In this document: in pieces, positions 16,476-24,470 of the stretch | Position numbering within the stretch: the first letter of the stretch is position 1 | Layout: each line of letters starts with the position of its first letter | From: Streptomyces aureus | GTDB lineage: Bacteria; Actinomycetota; Actinomycetes; Streptomycetales; Streptomycetaceae | Assembly: GCF_000725495.1 (NCBI RefSeq) | Contig: NZ_JNZD01000029.1 | Location: 1 to 64,000 of the forward strand | DNA: 64,000 nucleotides | Direction: 5' to 3' | Notes under the pieces: generated by a model | Database searches by the model: none | What the model saw: only the letters and a program-made list of their open reading frames with translations | What the model was told of the DNA's origin: nothing | Made by a program: the position numbers and the translations under genes

Positions 16476-17476
16476 AACTATTAGACAAAATCGACACCTG
16501 GGCCAGCCGTCCTGTCGCGGTCCTGGGCGTTTCGGGAACCCGTGCGTTACTGGGATTCGTCGGCCTCATGTTCTACGTCAGCCAGTACGGTGACCGGAGC
16601 TATCTCTTCGGCCCGGGAAACGACACGCTGCTGCCCTACCACCTCTTCCTTGACGAGTTGAGGGACTCGGGGACTTTCAGTGTCTACGCGTGGAGCAACT
16701 CGCCGGTCGTGTTCGAGGTGTTGTTTCACCTCGGAATGATCGCCGCTTTGGCTGTCACGCTGGGTATCGGAGGCCGGCCCGTCCTGGCCGTGCACGCCAT
16801 ATTTCTATGGTCGCTCTACCAGCGGCAGTCGGCGCTGATGGACGGCGGCGACAACCTCATGCAGCTCGTCGTTCCGATGCTGCTTCTCACGCGCTGCTAC
16901 GATCATTTCTCCTTGCGCTCTCCTCTGGGGCAACGGGTGATACGGCGCATACCCAAGGCCCTGCGAGCTGCCGGTACCCCACTGCACAACCTGGGTGTCA
17001 CCGCGATCGCGGTGCAGATGTGCCTGGTCTACATGGTCAGCGGGCTTTACAAGGTGCAGGGGCAGGCGTGGCAGGACGGAACCGCGCTCTTCTACATCAT
17101 GCGGGTACCGGAATTCGAACTCCCCGGAATTTCTCAGTTCGTCTACAACAACGATCTGTTGGTGTACCTCGGCACCTATTCGACTGTCCTCTTTCTTGTC
17201 TATTTCCCCATGGGTGTCCTGGTGCGGTCCCTGCGGCCATGGGCGGCCGCCGCATCCATCGGTTTCCATGTCTCCATCGGCTTGTTCATGGGACTCACCG
17301 GATTCGCATTGACGATGATCGCGTGTGACCTCGTCTTCCTGTCGCCGGAACTGTCCCGCGCACTGCAGGCAGCGCGAAAGCTGAGCGCACGCCGCAAGGA
17401 GAAGGCGGCGGCGGGCGGGACCGGAGGCAGTGCGGCACATGACCGCGAACCGGTAGCGGCCGCTTCCGCCGACTGA
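16472..17476 (+). CDS. HTTM domain membrane protein (SdpB-like)
   Basis: A 334-aa polytopic protein of the HTTM family (horizontally transferred transmembrane domain, related to vitamin K-dependent gamma-carboxylase). About seven hydrophobic helices run from residue 25 to 300, with conserved-looking Y-Q-R-Q-S, H-N-L-G-V and Y-M-V-S-G-L-Y-K-V-Q-G-Q-A-W segments. The tail is charged and Ala-rich. HTTM proteins include SdpB, needed to mature the SDP toxin. Codons 4 (16481-16483) and 26 (16547-16549) are TTA, so translation should need bldA. A counted line in this gene (16561-16620) is 60% GC, against 77% for a line in cutC. Confidence 0.82.
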   Translation: MKLLDKIDTWASRPVAVLGVSGTRALLGFVGLMFYVSQYGDRSYLFGPGNDTLLPYHLFLDELRDSGTFSVYAWSNSPVVFEVLFHLGMIAALAVTLGIGGRPVLAVHAIFLWSLYQRQSALMDGGDNLMQLVVPMLLLTRCYDHFSLRSPLGQRVIRRIPKALRAAGTPLHNLGVTAIAVQMCLVYMVSGLYKVQGQAWQDGTALFYIMRVPEFELPGISQFVYNNDLLVYLGTYSTVLFLVYFPMGVLVRSLRPWAAAASIGFHVSIGLFMGLTGFALTMIACDLVFLSPELSRALQAARKLSARRKEKAAAGGTGGSAAHDREPVAAASAD

Positions 17477-17486
17477 AAGGCTCCCC

Positions 17487-18338
17487 GTGCGACGCCCTCC
17501 CACCTGTGTCATCGGCAGTCACCTCGATGCTCCTCGTGTGACCGGCGGGCATGATCCCGACGCGTACGTGGAGCTGGGCTCGTTCACCAAGGTCCTGACC
17601 GGAACCGTGCTCGCCGTGCTTGCCGAGAAGCAGGTCGTTTCCCTCGACGACCCGGTCGAACGGTGGCTGAGCGCGCCGGCAGGTACCGGTGTCACCCTTC
17701 GACACCTCGCCGCCCACACCTCCGGCCTTCCGCGGCTGCCTCCTGACACGGGCCTCTTCGACCCGTACAGGGACTTCACGCGGACTCAGCTCGAACAGTT
17801 CGTGGGACGTCTCGACAGTTTGGTCACCGCAAGCCCGGGTGAGCGCGAGGAGTATTCCAACTTCGGGTACGCCGTGCTGGGCGCTGCACTCATGTCGGCT
17901 GCCGGCCAGGACTACGAGGAACTGGTCAGCCGTCATGTGCTCGTGCCTCTCGGCCTGCCCGCAGGGGCGGTGACCGCCAGACCACCCGCGGACCAGCGTC
18001 TCTTGGCGTCGAACTGGTTCGGCCGCCCCGTGAAGCCATGGGACTTGACCGGAGCCGTCCTGCCCGCGGGTGGCATGTGGGCCAGCACGCGCACGACCGC
18101 CGGCCTGCTCACCGGACTGCTCGTCGACAAGACCCTCGGTGAGCCGGCGCTCACCTGGCGTCGGGTCGGAGATCTGCCGCTGACCTACCACAACGGTGCC
18201 ACCCGAAAATCGAGGGTCTTCGCCGGAGCACTGCCCGACGGCCGCTGGGTGGTCGTTCATCGCCTCTCCGGATCCGTCGAGGACACGGATGCAGCGGGAA
18301 TCGACGAACTTCGCGCATCGGCCAAGGAAGGCGGATGA
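17487..18338 (+). CDS. Serine beta-lactamase-like hydrolase (S12/class C fold), short N-terminus
   Basis: A 283-aa protein with all three active-site motifs: S-F-T-K at residues 32-35 (nucleophile Ser32, Lys35), Y-S-N at 123-125 and H-N-G at 235-237. The family includes class C beta-lactamases, DD-peptidases and esterases, usually 330-400 aa with a signal peptide. Here only 31 residues precede the nucleophile and there is no signal, so the enzyme is shortened and probably cytoplasmic. GTG 17487 lies 10 bp after the HTTM stop and has AAAGG six bases upstream, so it is the fourth gene of the operon. It may process, modify or detoxify the peptide product. That is inference. Confidence 0.75.
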   Translation: MRRPPTCVIGSHLDAPRVTGGHDPDAYVELGSFTKVLTGTVLAVLAEKQVVSLDDPVERWLSAPAGTGVTLRHLAAHTSGLPRLPPDTGLFDPYRDFTRTQLEQFVGRLDSLVTASPGEREEYSNFGYAVLGAALMSAAGQDYEELVSRHVLVPLGLPAGAVTARPPADQRLLASNWFGRPVKPWDLTGAVLPAGGMWASTRTTAGLLTGLLVDKTLGEPALTWRRVGDLPLTYHNGATRKSRVFAGALPDGRWVVVHRLSGSVEDTDAAGIDELRASAKEGG

Positions 18339-18520
18339 GGCAGCGGCATCCACCATGCTGCAATCGAACGGCTGTGGTGCGCGGGGCGGTCCGCGTGAGC
18401 GGACGGCGCGGCACAAGCCGTCCCGGGCGGGACGCGGCAATGTGCCGTGCGGCGCTGATCTGCGGAAACAGCGTCGCACGGCACGAGTCGGCACCACCCC
18501 TCCCGATCGCGGCAGCCCTC

Positions 18521-18562
18521 GTCATGTGCAGGTCTCGGGTCCGAACCCTGAAGGCGGCTCCA
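18521..18562 (+). other. tRNA 3'-end-like sequence, candidate attachment-site remnant
   Basis: Reading 5' to 3': a variable-loop-like AGGTC (18530-18534), a T arm with 5-bp stems (18535-18539 and 18547-18551) and loop TCCGAAC, the acceptor 3' strand AGGCGGC (18552-18558), discriminator T and encoded CCA (18560-18562). The acceptor would pair with GCCGCCT, typical of actinobacterial threonine tRNAs, but the isotype is not certain. The loop has TCC instead of TTC and no matching 5' half exists upstream, so this is not a functional tRNA. Such 3' halves are left where elements integrate into tRNA genes. It sits at the right edge of the lower-GC island. Confidence 0.5.
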
Positions 18563-18563
18563 C

Positions 18564-18635
18564 TCAGGAGCGGGTCAGAACCTCCTGGAGCGTGCTTTCG
18601 CGCTTGAACTCCTCTTGCAGCTCTATCGAACCCAT
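18564..18635 (-). pseudogene. Short coding-like fragment beside the att-like site
   Basis: On the minus strand an ATG-led frame gives 23 residues rich in Glu, Lys and Leu (M-G-S-I-E-L-Q-E-E-F-K ...). It ends in TGA two bases from the CCA of the tRNA-like 3' end. Composition resembles a genuine protein C-terminus rather than high-GC noise, and the DNA is less GC-rich than its surroundings. It may be the tail of a decayed element gene. The remaining gap 18339-18909 shows no other gene. Confidence 0.25.
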
Positions 18636-18909
18636 GCCGATCGGTGGGGGTCTTCTGCTTCTGCCGGTCCCGCGCAATTCGGTACCGGCACGGGTTCGGC
18701 CGGGCGGCAGCCTTACGCGGCACGGGGGAAGGCAAGGGGGACCGAACGTCCCTCGGTAAACCTCTGCAACCACTTTGAGCCCTTGCCTACCCGGTAAGAG
18801 CTCACTCCCGTTTTAAGGCGTGTTCGGCTGGAGAGACCCCCGGTAGGCTGTCATGACGGCAGTTCAAAGGCGTCCGGCCGGTCCGGGGCAGACAGAGGGA
18901 GCGTGTGCT

Positions 18910-19293
18910 TTGCCGACTGGCAAGGTCAAGTGGTTCAACACCGAGAAGGGCTTCGGCTTTCTCTCCCGCGACGACGGCGGCGACGTCTTCGTCCATTCCT
19001 CGGTCCTGCCCGCCGGAGTAGACGCCCTCAAGCCCGGCCAGCGCGTCGAGTTCGGTGTCGTCGCCGGTCAGCGCGGCGACCAGGCCCTCTCGGTGACCCT
19101 CCTGGAGCCGACCCCCTCGGTCGCGGCCGCCCAGCGCCGCAAACCGGACGAACTCGCCTCCATCGTCCAGGACCTGACGACCCTCCTCGAGAACATCACG
19201 CCCACCCTGGAGAACGGCCGCTACCCCGACAAGGCCTCCGGCAAGAAGATCGCCGGTCTGCTGCGCGCGGTCGCCGACCAGCTCGACGTGTGA
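18910..19293 (+). CDS. Cold-shock domain protein with C-terminal extension
   Basis: A 127-aa protein. The cold-shock domain fills residues 1-67, with RNP1 K-G-F-G-F and RNP2-like D-V-F-V-H. It begins T-G-K-V-K-W-F-N, the standard start of the family, so TTG 18910 is chosen, preceded by GAGGGAGCG. Typical CspA proteins end near residue 67; here about 60 further residues form a mostly helical tail (I-V-Q-D-L-T-T-L-L-E-N ... L-L-R-A-V-A-D-Q-L). The domain binds single-stranded RNA or DNA. Its stop lies 7 bp from the convergent mqnD stop. Confidence 0.88.
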   Translation: MPTGKVKWFNTEKGFGFLSRDDGGDVFVHSSVLPAGVDALKPGQRVEFGVVAGQRGDQALSVTLLEPTPSVAAAQRRKPDELASIVQDLTTLLENITPTLENGRYPDKASGKKIAGLLRAVADQLDV

Positions 19294-19300
19294 GCCGCCG

Positions 19301-20164
19301 TCAGGGGAACGACAGCGCGTCCGGTCCGAGGGGAGGCACCAGCCCCTCGGCCGCCGCGCGGGTGAGCAGTCCGCGGACCGCCGCGTAACCCGGCTCGCCC
19401 AGATCGGCCGTGAACTCGTTGACGTACAGGCCGATGTGCTGGTCGGCGACGGACGGGTCCATCTCCTGGGCGTGCTCCAGCACGTAGGGCCGCGAGACCT
19501 CGGGGTCGTCCCAGGCGGCGCGCACCGAGGCGCGGGCGGCCTCGGCGAGCTCCAGGAGCCGCTCGGCGCCCAGCGAACGCCTCGCGATGATCGCGCCCAG
19601 CGGGATCGGCAGCCCGGTGGTGTGCTCCCAGTGCTCGCCCATGTCGGCGAGCTTGTGCAGCCCGTAGTTCTGGTACGTGAAGCGCGCCTCGTGGATGACC
19701 AGGCCCGCGTCGACCTTCCCGTCCCGCACGGCCGGCATGATCTCGTGGAACGGCATGACCACGATCTCGCCGACCCCGCCGGGAACGGTGTCCGCCGCCC
19801 ACAGCCGGAACAGCAGATACGCCGTCGACCGCTCGCTGGGGACGGCGACCGTACGGCCCGTGAGGTCGGCGCCGGCCTCCTTGGTCAGCACCAGCGGACC
19901 GCAGCCGCGCCCCAGCGCGCCGCCGCAGGGCAGCAGCGCGTAGTCGTCGAGGACGTACGGCAGCACGGCGTACGACACCTTCAGCACGTCGAACTCGCCG
20001 CGCTCGGCCATGCCGTTGGTGATGTCGATGTCCGCGAAGGTCACGTCCAGCGCCGGGGCGCCCGGGACGCGGCCGTGCGCCCAGGCGTCGAAGACGAAGG
20101 TGTCGTTGGGGCAGGGCGAGTAGGCGATCCGCAGGGCATCGGCGGACTCAGTGGGTGCGCTCAT
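19301..20164 (-). CDS. mqnD: 1,4-dihydroxy-6-naphthoate synthase (futalosine menaquinone pathway)
   Basis: A 287-aa enzyme of periplasmic-binding-protein fold. It acts late in the futalosine pathway, converting cyclic dehypoxanthinyl futalosine to 1,4-dihydroxy-6-naphthoate. The N-terminal Y-S-P-C-P-N-D-T-F motif is characteristic of MqnD, and F-A-D-I-D-I-T-N and V-I-H-E-A-R-F-T-Y are also visible. ATG 20164 is chosen because the longer frame only adds sequence overlapping mqnB. The gene overlaps the mqnB stop by 17 bp, so they form one transcription unit. The pathway matches streptomycete menaquinone synthesis for respiration. Confidence 0.93.
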   Translation of the reverse strand: MSAPTESADALRIAYSPCPNDTFVFDAWAHGRVPGAPALDVTFADIDITNGMAERGEFDVLKVSYAVLPYVLDDYALLPCGGALGRGCGPLVLTKEAGADLTGRTVAVPSERSTAYLLFRLWAADTVPGGVGEIVVMPFHEIMPAVRDGKVDAGLVIHEARFTYQNYGLHKLADMGEHWEHTTGLPIPLGAIIARRSLGAERLLELAEAARASVRAAWDDPEVSRPYVLEHAQEMDPSVADQHIGLYVNEFTADLGEPGYAAVRGLLTRAAAEGLVPPLGPDALSFP

Positions 20165-20852
20165 GTGGGTTCCAACTCTCCAGCAGGGGCTCCAGCTTCC
20201 CGAAGGCGCCGGTGAGGGCCGTGAGGGCGTCGCCGATCCGCCAGGCGGCACGGTCCCGGGGGCCGACGGGATTGGACACCGCGCGGATCTCCAGCACCGG
20301 CACACCGTGCGCACCGGCGGCCTCGGCGACCCCGAAGCCCTCCATCGCCTCGGCGAGGGCCCGCGGGTGCCGGGCGCGCAGTTCGTCGGCGCGGGCGGTG
20401 CTGCCCGTCACCGTGGACACCGTCAGGACCGTGCCGACGCCGCCGCCAGTGACGGCGGCGACCTCACGTACGAGTGATTCCGGAGGCCGGTGGCTGACGG
20501 TCCCGAAGCCGAGTTCGGTGACCGGGAGGAACCCCTCCGGGGCCTCGGCGCCGAGGTCGGCCGCGACGATGTCGTCGGCGACCACGAGCGATCCCACGGG
20601 CGCGCCGGGCAGGAATCCGCCGGCGATGCCCGCGCAGACGACGAGGCGGTAGGGCGCCCCGTCGAGGGCGGCGGCGGTCAGTGCGGCGGAGACGGAGGCG
20701 GCGGCGAGGGCGGGACCGACACCGGCGGCGAGCAGATCGAGCCCGCCGGTCCGGTGGAGCGTCGCCCCCGGGAGCCGTACTTCGTGCGCCGAGCCGGACG
20801 ATCCCGCGGCCACCGCTTCCCGCTCCACGGGGACTGCGGTGGCCACGAGCAC
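20148..20852 (-). CDS. mqnB: Futalosine hydrolase
   Basis: A nucleosidase of the MTA/SAH (PNP/UDP) fold that removes hypoxanthine from futalosine, the step before cyclic DHFL formation. Visible marks are V-L-V-A-T-A-V-P-V-E-R at the start, V-V-C-A-G-I-A-G-G-F and M-E-G-F-G-V-A near residue 170, the last carrying the conserved Glu that binds the ribose. The start is uncertain: GTG 20852 fits the family N-terminus and leaves a 20-bp gap to the upstream gene, whereas GTG 20909 overlaps it. Overlap with mqnD supports an operon. Confidence 0.9.
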   Translation of the reverse strand: MLVATAVPVEREAVAAGSSGSAHEVRLPGATLHRTGGLDLLAAGVGPALAAASVSAALTAAALDGAPYRLVVCAGIAGGFLPGAPVGSLVVADDIVAADLGAEAPEGFLPVTELGFGTVSHRPPESLVREVAAVTGGGVGTVLTVSTVTGSTARADELRARHPRALAEAMEGFGVAEAAGAHGVPVLEIRAVSNPVGPRDRAAWRIGDALTALTGAFGKLEPLLESWNPHERTH

Positions 20853-20872
20853 CCTCGGCCCGGCGGCGGCGG

Positions 20873-21379
20873 TCAGCTGTCCGAGTCCTTCTTGAACTTG
20901 AAGGACCACAGGCCGGTGGCCGTCGTCTTGCCCTCCTTGATGGAGACAAGCGTCGAGTTGCCGCTGGCGCCGTACTGCTGGTTGAAGAAGACGCTGCCCG
21001 GGATCGTCAGGTAGGTCTTGGTGGTGGTCTCGGGCAGCAGCTGCTGCCCGTTCATCAGGATCGTCCAGCCTTTGTCCGCGATCTTCGGGTCGACGCCGAA
21101 CCGCACGGTCGCGTCCGGGTCCACGGTGATGGACTTGATGTCCTTGGACCGCAGGCAGCTCGTCAGGTCCGCGGTCTTCAGGGCGTCACCGTCGTTGTAG
21201 CAGTCGGCCTCGGAGCTCACCGACTTGGTGCCGACCGTGACGGTGGCCATCGGGGTCGGCTTGTCACAGGCCGACAGGGCGAGGAGTCCGGCGGAAACGG
21301 CGCCGACCGTGGCGACGGCGCGGCGACGGCGCGCAGCGCGGTGTCCATTAGCGGCTCTGCCGCGGGGCAGGGAGGTCAT
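20873..21379 (-). CDS. Putative lipoprotein, DUF2771-like
   Basis: A 168-aa exported protein. A strongly basic N-terminus (R-A-A-R-R-R-R-A) is followed by a hydrophobic stretch and the lipobox L-S-A-C, with the lipidated cysteine at about residue 38. The mature part has several Asp/Lys-rich strands and two cysteines (A-D-C-Y-N-D-G, L-T-S-C-L-R-S) that could form a disulfide. Size and neighbourhood (mqnB downstream, MFS gene upstream) match proteins called DUF2771 in streptomycetes. Function unknown. It probably shares a transcript with mqnB-mqnD. Confidence 0.7.
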   Translation of the reverse strand: MTSLPRGRAANGHRAARRRRAVATVGAVSAGLLALSACDKPTPMATVTVGTKSVSSEADCYNDGDALKTADLTSCLRSKDIKSITVDPDATVRFGVDPKIADKGWTILMNGQQLLPETTTKTYLTIPGSVFFNQQYGASGNSTLVSIKEGKTTATGLWSFKFKKDSDS

Positions 21380-21454
21380 GACCGAAGGTTATCGGGCAGG
21401 CCCACCGGTGCCCCCACGTGGGGTGCGGCGTGCCGTGCGCGGCCCCCGCGCGGC

Positions 21455-22879
21455 TCAGGACACGCGGGCGCGCCCCGATCCGCCCCGGCGCGCCACGACG
21501 AGCAGTCCCCGGACCGTCGTGAGCCATCCGACGGCGACGATCCCGGCGGCCACGGAGAGGCCGAGCGGGCCGTTGAGCGGCATCGCGATCCCGATGGCGC
21601 CGCCGAGCACCCAGGCCATCTGGAGCAGCGTCTCGGAGCGGGCGAACGCCGAATTCCGGACAAGTTCGGGGACGTCCCGCTGGATCAGGGCGTCCAGGGA
21701 CAGCTTGGCGAGGGCCTGCGCGAAACCGGCGATCGCGGCGAGGGCCGCCACCATCAGCGTGCCGAAGAAGAGCGCCGCGACGATGGCCGTGGCCAGGACG
21801 AAGGCGACCACGGTCACGACGATGATCTCCGGGGCGCGTTGCTTCAGCCAGGCCCCGACGGCCGTGCCGAGCGCGTTGCCCACGCCCGCCGAGACGACGA
21901 CCAGGCCGAGCGAGACCGCCGCGCTCTTGCCGGTGAGCGGGTGCTCGCGCAGCAGGAAGGCGAGGAAGAAGATCAGGAAGCCGGACAGACAGCGCAGCGA
22001 GGCGTTGGCGCCGAGCGCGTGGGTGACGGCCGTGCCCACCGTCCGCAGCCCCGGGCGCGGGGGTTTCTTCAGGTGAGGGCCGTGCAGATGGTCGGCGTCG
22101 GAGGCGAGCAGCGCCGTGTCCTCGCCCTTGGCGGAGTCGACCTTGGGCGGCAGGGAGAACGACAGGAACGTCCCCGCGATGAAGATCGTGAAGGCGCCGT
22201 AGAGCGGATAGCGCGCCCCCAGCGACTGGAGCAGAGCGGCCACGGGTCCGGCCACACCGGTGGCCAGCAACCCACCCAGAGTGACCCGGGAATTGGCCTT
22301 GACCAGCGAGAACGTCGGTGGGAGAAGTCGAGGCACGACGGCGCTGCGCACCACGCCGTACGCCTTGGAGGCGACGAGCACGCCGAGCGCGGCGGGGTAC
22401 AGCTCGAAGGTGCCGGTGACGACCGCGCTCGCCAGCATCAGCGCGAGCATCGCCCGGGCGAGCATCGAGCCGGCCATCGCGGCCCGCCGGCCGTGCGGCA
22501 GCCGGTCGAGCAGCGGGCCGATCACCGGGGCCAGGACGGCGAAGGGCGCCATCGTGATGCCCAGGTACAGCGCGACCCGGCCGCGGGCCTCGTCGGTCGG
22601 GACCGAGAAGAACACGGTGGACGCCAGTGCCACCGTGATCATGACATCGCCCGCGCCGTTCACCGCGTGCAGTTCGATCAGTTTTCCGAGGCCCGACTCG
22701 CCCGCTCCGTGCGCGTGCGTGGCCTTGCGGATGCCGCGCGCGGTCCGGGACACCGGGAAGTGCAGGGCACGCCCCACCGCGCGGACGGACCCGGTCAGCC
22801 GGCCCGATCCGCCGTTCCCGTTGCTCCCCTTGGCGCCACCGACACCGGTTGCTCCCTGGGGTGACCTTGCGGACGCCAC
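21455..22879 (-). CDS. MFS transporter
   Basis: A 474-aa major facilitator with about 12 hydrophobic helices from residue 75. The first 70 residues are soluble and Gly/Ser/Arg-rich. Visible features include D-V-M-I-T-V-A-L-A-S-T in TM1 and the D-R-L-P-H-G-R-R loop between TM2 and TM3, the usual MFS motif A region. A Lys/Asp-rich central loop separates the halves. GTG 22879 is the best start (V-A-S-A-R-S-P), although its GGA is very close. A longer in-frame extension to 23296 is probably spurious. Substrate unknown. Confidence 0.78.
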   Translation of the reverse strand: MASARSPQGATGVGGAKGSNGNGGSGRLTGSVRAVGRALHFPVSRTARGIRKATHAHGAGESGLGKLIELHAVNGAGDVMITVALASTVFFSVPTDEARGRVALYLGITMAPFAVLAPVIGPLLDRLPHGRRAAMAGSMLARAMLALMLASAVVTGTFELYPAALGVLVASKAYGVVRSAVVPRLLPPTFSLVKANSRVTLGGLLATGVAGPVAALLQSLGARYPLYGAFTIFIAGTFLSFSLPPKVDSAKGEDTALLASDADHLHGPHLKKPPRPGLRTVGTAVTHALGANASLRCLSGFLIFFLAFLLREHPLTGKSAAVSLGLVVVSAGVGNALGTAVGAWLKQRAPEIIVVTVVAFVLATAIVAALFFGTLMVAALAAIAGFAQALAKLSLDALIQRDVPELVRNSAFARSETLLQMAWVLGGAIGIAMPLNGPLGLSVAAGIVAVGWLTTVRGLLVVARRGGSGRARVS

Positions 22880-23280
22880 TCCGTCATAGTGCCCCGAGTT
22901 CGGGGTGCGTAGTGCGGTTACCGCGCGTACGGGGGCCGAGTGGGGCTCATCGGGCGGGGTGGGCCGACGGGGGACATCCGGCGCGGAGCGCCGCGGAAGG
23001 GCGGACTCCGGGGGTCCGGGGAGGCTCGAAGATCCCGGCGCGGGGCACCGAAGACGGCCGCCGGTGTGGGCCCAGGGCCCAGGAGAAGGTAGCGTGCGTA
23101 ACGCGCCTGCGGCGATTGTTCTCGGCCGCGCGCCTCTCGGCCATCCCGCAGAATGGATGGCGTAGGTGCGCCCGAGTGCGATCGGGCGCGGACGTCGACG
23201 CGGCCCACCGGTCCGCTCCGTCCGCACCCCCGCCGAGGCAGGGCGCACCCGTGAGACGGCGTAGGAGAGAAGCGATACCT
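22880..23280. other. Divergent intergenic region, no gene seen
   Basis: The 401-bp gap between the divergent MFS and DUF3027 genes is very GC-rich. I find no convincing ORF, hairpin terminator or recognisable -35/-10 pair. It must carry the start signals for both genes. AGGAGAG near 23263 is a distant ribosome-binding candidate for the DUF3027 gene. Confidence 0.4.
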
Positions 23281-24207
23281 GTGAGCGCAGCGACAACGCG
23301 AAGCCGCACCCCAGACCGTCTGTGCGCCGAGGCCGTCGACCTCGCCCGCGCGGCCGCCGAGGAAGCCGCCTATCCCGGCGTCGTCGGCGAGCATCTCGGG
23401 ATGGTCTCCGAGGGGGACCGCGTTGTCACGCACTACTTCGAGTGCAAGGAACCCGGGTACCGCGGCTGGCGCTGGGCGTCCACCGTGGCCCGCGCCTCCC
23501 GCGCGAAGGTCGTCACGCTGGACGAGACGGTGCTACTGCCGGGCACGGACGCCCTGCTGGCGCCGGAGTGGGTGCCGTGGAGCGAGCGGCTGCGTCCCGG
23601 CGACCTGGGGCCCGGGGACCTGCTGCCCACGGACGCCGAGGATCTCCGGCTGGAGCCGGGCTGGTCCGGCGAGGACGAGCCCGCGCCGAACTCCGCGGTC
23701 TCCGACGACATGGCCGAGCTGGTCGAGGCGGAGGACGCGGAGGTCACCGCGGGGACGCCCGCGAACCTGCCGATCGTTCCGCGCCGGGGGTCCATCGCCA
23801 GCGTGGCCGAGGAGCTCGGGCTGCGCCGGGCCCGGGTGCTCTCCCGGTACGGGCTGCACGTCGCGGCCGACCGCTGGGAGGACTCCTTCGGGGCCCGGAC
23901 CGCGATGGCGCAGGCCGCGCCCGCGACCTGCGTCAGCTGCGGCTTCCTGAACCGGATCGGAGGGTCGCTCGGGCAGGCGTTCGGTGTCTGCGCGAACGAG
24001 TTCTCGCCCGCCGACGGGCGTGTCGTGTCCCTCGCGTACGGGTGCGGGGGGCATTCGGAGGCTGCGGTGATGCCGACGCCTCCGCGGCCGCCGTTGCCGG
24101 TGATCGACGAGACCCAGGTGGACCCGTTCCCGCTCCGCCCGTCCCCCGACTCGGGCTCGGTCCCATCGACCCCGGACGACTCCCAGTCAGAACTGGGCCA
24201 CTCCTAG
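23281..24207 (+). CDS. DUF3027 domain protein
   Basis: A 308-aa soluble protein from GTG 23281. The N-terminal half contains H-Y-F-E-C-K-E-P-G-Y-R-G-W-R-W, a signature I associate with actinobacterial DUF3027. The centre is acidic. The C-terminal part has a possible zinc site (C-V-S-C-G-F ... G-V-C-A-N-E) followed by Y-G-C-G-G-H-S-E. The last 50 residues are proline/serine-rich and likely disordered. No enzymatic motif is seen. Such proteins are conserved in streptomycetes, which suggests a housekeeping role, but none is known. Confidence 0.75.
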   Translation: MSAATTRSRTPDRLCAEAVDLARAAAEEAAYPGVVGEHLGMVSEGDRVVTHYFECKEPGYRGWRWASTVARASRAKVVTLDETVLLPGTDALLAPEWVPWSERLRPGDLGPGDLLPTDAEDLRLEPGWSGEDEPAPNSAVSDDMAELVEAEDAEVTAGTPANLPIVPRRGSIASVAEELGLRRARVLSRYGLHVAADRWEDSFGARTAMAQAAPATCVSCGFLNRIGGSLGQAFGVCANEFSPADGRVVSLAYGCGGHSEAAVMPTPPRPPLPVIDETQVDPFPLRPSPDSGSVPSTPDDSQSELGHS

Positions 24208-24408
24208 CAATCTCCGGTCCCCGGGCGGTTCGAGTGCCCCCGGGGTCCCGCCGGCCCTCTAGGCCCGCCAGCCCCACCTCACGGTCCCGCCACCCCCACC
24301 CCAGGGTCCCGCCAGCTTCCCAGCCGGCCCCGGCGCACCCGCCCCACCCCAAGCCTTTTTCGCCCCCTCCGCCCCTACCCATCCCGAACCCTTTTCCTCG
24401 CTCCCCCG

Positions 24409-24436
24409 CCCCCCCCCCCCCCCCCCCCCCCCCCCC
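24409..24436. repeat. Homopolymer run of 28 cytosines
   Basis: An uninterrupted C run of 28 bases in the gap 24208-25021. It is followed by G-rich sequence (GTGGGGGGTGGGGGGGG), so the strands could form G-quadruplex, i-motif or slipped structures. Its length could also be an assembly or basecalling artefact. Confidence 0.9.
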
Positions 24437-24470
24437 GTAAAGGGCGCCCCCGTGGGGGGTGGGGGGGGCC

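Noticed and set aside
18521..18562. Functional tRNA gene
   Set aside because: Only the T arm and acceptor 3' strand are recognisable. No D arm or 5' acceptor strand is found upstream, and the T loop is TCCGAAC rather than the usual TTC form.
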